From NCBI GenBank assembly GCA_036939755.1, contig JALLAZ010001386.1, positions 1 to 11,006 on the forward strand: 11,006 nt of DNA. Direction: 5' to 3'. Under the pieces are notes generated by a model, which saw nothing but the letters and a program-made list of their open reading frames with translations, searched no databases and was not told the DNA's origin. The DNA is from Stephanodiscus triporus. Its lineage: Eukaryota > Bacillariophyta > Thalassiosirophyceae > Thalassiosirales > Thalassiosiraceae. Position numbers and translations under genes: made by a program. How positions within the stretch are numbered: the stretch's first letter is position 1; each line of letters opens with the position of its first letter. Shown in pieces: positions 8,895 through 11,006 of this stretch.

Positions 8895-8935
8895 TATGGG
8901 TGCATGGACTTCTTGCTTAGCCGTGAGCCCCCCAA

Positions 8936-9916
8936 TCAGTTGAATTTGAAGGAGACGCGGTTAATTATCTCCTCAGCTGTATCTTGCGACTTGAGGCGGA
9001 ATCTCGTGTAGACCTCACTGGAACCCTTCTCTTTCTTTTCGAATACCCAGCTCCCTCCACTAATCATGAGCCATTTCCCCAGCTTGGTGAAATTGTCAGG
9101 GAGGCTGGACCGATCAGTAATGTAGTTCGCATTGTCATCATTGTAAATGTTGATAGGGGCAATTGCTGCACTCGCATCGACATGTTTGATCTTGGCAAGG
9201 AGGGCGGCAAAGCAATGCACAAAGCTTTTCATCCTCTCATCCTTGGTGGTGCCCGTTGGAGCGATAGACATCTCAATAATTGACCACAATGGAAATAGGC
9301 CCACAAAGTCCTCGATATGGAAGCGCATCTCCTGGCCGTTCTCGTTCTCTACAATATAAAACTTGTTTGGCCTGTCAATGACATAGTTCCTTCCCTGCTC
9401 CAGTCCACGGGGAAGCGCCCGTGCCTTCGGAGGCTCGTCCAACACCGGGGGCACCGGGGAAGGGTTTTTGAGGACGAAGCCGCGTACGACCCTGTCATCC
9501 GAAGTGTTGGGGCTCTCAAACACGGGGGGGGAGGGGGTAAGTTCTGCAATCCGAACCACTTGTCGGGCTGGTTTTGCGACGGAGGTCGTATCACTTGTTG
9601 GAGTGGACGTGGGGGTCCCATCCTCCACACCGACCGGAGAGTCAGGGGGGGTGCAGTCATCAGGGGTTTTGATGGCCTGCACCTCCAAGTCGTAGTCATC
9701 GTCATGCTCCTTGCATCCCTCGGGTCCGAGGACCGTCAAGGCCCCGTCAAACCGTAGTCCAGGGAGATTGAGTGCGGCCAGATGAGCGGTGACGCTTTTA
9801 CCTGTTGGTGACTGGGAGGTGCTGCGGGTCTTACGGCGAGAAGGACGGAGGCCAGAAGCAACATCGGCCTTTGCCGCTCGTGCCTTGACCTTTGCGGTCC
9901 TTGTTTGGATAGCCAT
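8936..9916 (-). pseudogene. LINE ORF1, N-terminal/central segment
   Basis: The chosen ATG at 9916 (MAIQTRTAKVKARAAKADV) opens 326 codons to TGA 8936-8938. The frame is also open upstream to 10246, with another ATG at 10129. A Lys/Arg-rich start (SGLRPSRRKTRSTSQSP) is followed by an acidic stretch (HDDDYDLEVQ) and a Pro/Thr/Ser-rich linker, where an eight-base C run is read in frame. A folded-looking region follows (NKFYIVENENGQEMRFHIED, FVGLFPLWSIIEM, FVHCFAALLAKIKHVDASA) and ends GKWLMISGGSWVFEKKEKG. The basic start suits RNA binding. I recognise no domain. It stops just before the middle segment in another frame, and its TGA may be a mutated sense codon (CGA to TGA would suffice), since residues right after it also look plausible. 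Confidence 0.62.
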
Positions 9917-9938
9917 GGGATCGTCAATGTGGTCACAC

Positions 9939-10250
9939 TCAGTCAACCGGTGTCTCGTAAGCTGAACTGTCTTCGAGCGAAGCCCTATCACTGTCAGAGT
10001 GGTCGTCGCCGGGGGGGATGTAGTACCAGGGGTAAAGTTTATTGGCGAGGTATGCCTGTTGGTCGATAATAGGATATCCACTCTGCGAGATTCTGAAAAA
10101 GATGCCAAGCTTTTGTTGCTGCCAAACATCCCTGGAGTAGAAGACCTTACACTGTTGATCTGCTGCAATCGTCGCTGGGTGATTCCAAGGGCTACGGCGA
10201 GGCTGTATGCGGTACTTGTTCCGGTCGGTAGCTGTCTTTGTGTTCTTTAA
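9939..10250 (-). pseudogene. Protein-like open frame at the ORF1 5' end, no ATG
   Basis: The frame is open between TAA 10251-10253 and TGA 9939-9941, about 103 codons, and contains no ATG. The middle and end are strikingly protein-like (CKVFYSRDVWQQQKLGIFF, YPIIDQQAYLANKLYPWYY, then an acidic tail GDDHSDSDRASLEDSS). The same DNA is also open in the frame of the next ORF1 segment, but that translation is Thr/Ser/Arg-rich and less convincing. I infer that this is the true ORF1 N-terminal region, joined to the 9916 segment by a shift near 9930 and cut from its start by the TAA. The alternative is a separate small ORF ending 23 bases before ATG 9916. No family is recognised. Confidence 0.5.
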
Positions 10251-10367
10251 TTACGGAAGGCGGATCGAGGGATGGTTTGCATTGAGATCCGCTTCAGGGG
10301 GGAGGTATATGTCAGGGAGTGTTGGAGAGGAGTTTGGGCCCCGCCTATCGCCGGCGTCAGCGGGCAT
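10251..10367 (-). pseudogene. Small ORF leading into the ORF1 5' frame
   Basis: ATG at 10367 opens 38 codons to TAA 10251-10253. Past the stop, the same frame continues into the protein-like stretch 10250-9939. The residues (for example PTLPDIYLPPEADLNANHP) are plausible as a protein N-terminus. It may be the start of ORF1 cut by a nonsense or indel mutation, or an upstream ORF in the 5' UTR. The frame is open further upstream to a TGA near 10515, but without another ATG. Confidence 0.35.
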
Positions 10368-10659
10368 GCGCCTCCGTATGATAGAGTGGCGCCGGCTTGT
10401 TTGTTGTTGATGAGGGTTGGAGGATTTAAATTGGTTTGAGTTCAAATTGGATAGGAGGTGTGTATGTGTCAATGTCGTTACTGTCAGTTGATGGTCATTG
10501 TGTCGATGGTCGATTCAAATTGTTTCTTGCGTTCCAAGACGTCGTATTGACCGCAGCGCGGGTTTGAATCACCGGCGGTTGGTTGGTGTGGCCCGCATCA
10601 GGGGGGGGTGAGGGGCGAGTGCTTATGCAGTGGCGGCGCTAGCTTGGGAGGCAATTACG

Positions 10660-10716
10660 TCAAGGTGATGGCGGCCGCAGAGGGTGGCGGTCTGGTGGGA
10701 TATTATTATTAGCCAT
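10660..10716 (-). other. Short upstream ORF with strong start context
   Basis: ATG at 10716 lies in ATCATGG (A at -3, G at +4, the favoured eukaryotic context) and opens 18 codons (MANNNIPPDRHPLRPPSP) to TGA 10660-10662. It could be an upstream ORF in the element's leader RNA, or the first codons of a degraded ORF1. A frame shift right after it gives a few further plausible residues before another stop. The evidence is only the context and composition. Confidence 0.25.
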
Positions 10717-11006
10717 GATACTGGTGGCGTAGGAGGGCGGCTTGAGTGCGAGGTATTGTCAGAGTAGCAGGCTTCCAAAGAGGGGGATTTTGCTGTTTTC
10801 AGCGTAATTCTGTTGAAATTCCTACGTTGAGCATAGTATATATTTGTGTATGTATGTAGACGATACTAAATTTGACTAGACCCCCTAACCGGAAAGTGAC
10901 CATGGTACTTGCACACGGCCACTTCCCCCCGGGTATTACCTCGGGCGATGTGGCCTAGCGCACTGAAAGGGTGTGTTGGAACCCTCAAGGATGGGTACGT
11001 ACGTAA
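10717..11006. other. Right-hand flank, no supported gene
   Basis: No long open frame or RNA gene is visible. It contains an AT-rich patch (ATAGTATATATTTGTGTATG, about 10834-10853) and an imperfect hairpin at 10891-10926. It is either the 5' UTR/promoter of the minus-strand retrotransposon or host DNA beyond its 5' end. The junction could not be placed. Confidence 0.5.

Larger units (their letters stand above)
1441..10716 (-). mobile_element. Non-LTR retrotransposon (LINE), RNase H-bearing, minus strand, degraded
   Basis: A single leftward unit carries ORF1 pieces, then an AP-type endonuclease, reverse transcriptase, RNase H and CCHC knuckle. This is the order of RNase H-containing LINE clades such as I, R1 and Tad. 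No long terminal repeats, integrase or protease are present, which argues against an LTR element. The left (3') limit is placed at the GAACA repeats. The right (5') limit is arbitrary, set at the outermost small ORF with a strong start context; the true end may lie further right or outside the window. No target-site duplication was seen. ORF1 and the endonuclease have several frame breaks, so this copy should not be able to mobilise itself. The RT style suggests a diatom or other stramenopile host, and I cannot assign a clade without a tree. Confidence 0.85.

Noticed and set aside
9524..9536. G-quadruplex at the G8-A-G5 run
   Set aside because: Only two G blocks occur, and in the minus strand the run is read as ordinary Pro/Ser codons of ORF1.
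9317..9757. Plus-strand open frame of 146 codons opposite ORF1
   Set aside because: Gly/Arg-rich shadow of the minus-strand ORF1 segment with no independent signal.
6505..10253. Stop codon reassignment as an explanation for the in-frame stops
   Set aside because: TAA, TAG and TGA all occur as breaks, and the breaks also involve frame changes, so no single reassignment explains them. The RT ORF is free of all three.
10560..10575. GGGTTTGAATCACC resembles a tRNA T arm
   Set aside because: The flanking bases do not pair as a T stem and no acceptor or anticodon arm is found upstream.
1..11006. LTR retrotransposon, CRISPR array or prokaryotic operon
   Set aside because: No long direct terminal repeats, integrase, protease, spaced repeats or ribosome-binding sites are seen. 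The gene order is that of a LINE.

Overview
The window reads as nuclear DNA of a eukaryote, most likely a diatom or another stramenopile alga. It is dominated by one long non-LTR (LINE-like) retrotransposon on the minus strand. The organism guess rests on the style of the reverse transcriptase, which resembles the large RT proteins common in diatom genomes. That is a judgement from memory of the family, not a search result. Nothing bacterial (operons, Shine-Dalgarno sites) is visible.

Layout on the plus-strand scale: positions 3-203 hold a short orphan open frame. Positions 319-1461 hold a plus-strand ORF (alanine/lysine-rich probable coiled coil, then a Ser/Gly-rich low-complexity tail) whose last codons run into three GAACA repeats at 1441-1455. 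I read those repeats as the possible 3' tail of the retrotransposon, so this ORF may be a target cut by the insertion. Leftward transcription of the element would then run: a 5' region with uncertain start (about 10716 and beyond); a broken ORF1 (about 10367 to 7507) split into segments in different frames; ORF2, with an endonuclease part (7448 to about 6390) that is broken, followed by an intact 1,517-codon RT-RNase H-zinc knuckle ORF (6225 to 1672); and a 3' UTR of about 215 bases. The right end (10717-11006) holds no gene I can support.

ORF2 has the order apurinic-like endonuclease, reverse transcriptase (YVDD at residues 513-516), RNase H, CCHC knuckle. This is the order seen in RNase H-bearing LINE clades (I/R1/Tad-like). 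Restoring one base near 6942 would make 7448 to 1672 exactly 1,926 codons, including two in-frame stops (TAG at 6505-6507, TGA at 6388-6390), so EN and RT were almost certainly one protein. ORF1 shows at least two frame changes and several stops over 2.9 kb.

The main oddity is the contrast between this damage and the clean 4.55 kb RT-RNase H frame. No new defence or metabolic system is visible. The window is best described as a large, probably non-autonomous algal LINE copy with an unrecognised long ORF1, lying next to or inside a plus-strand gene.
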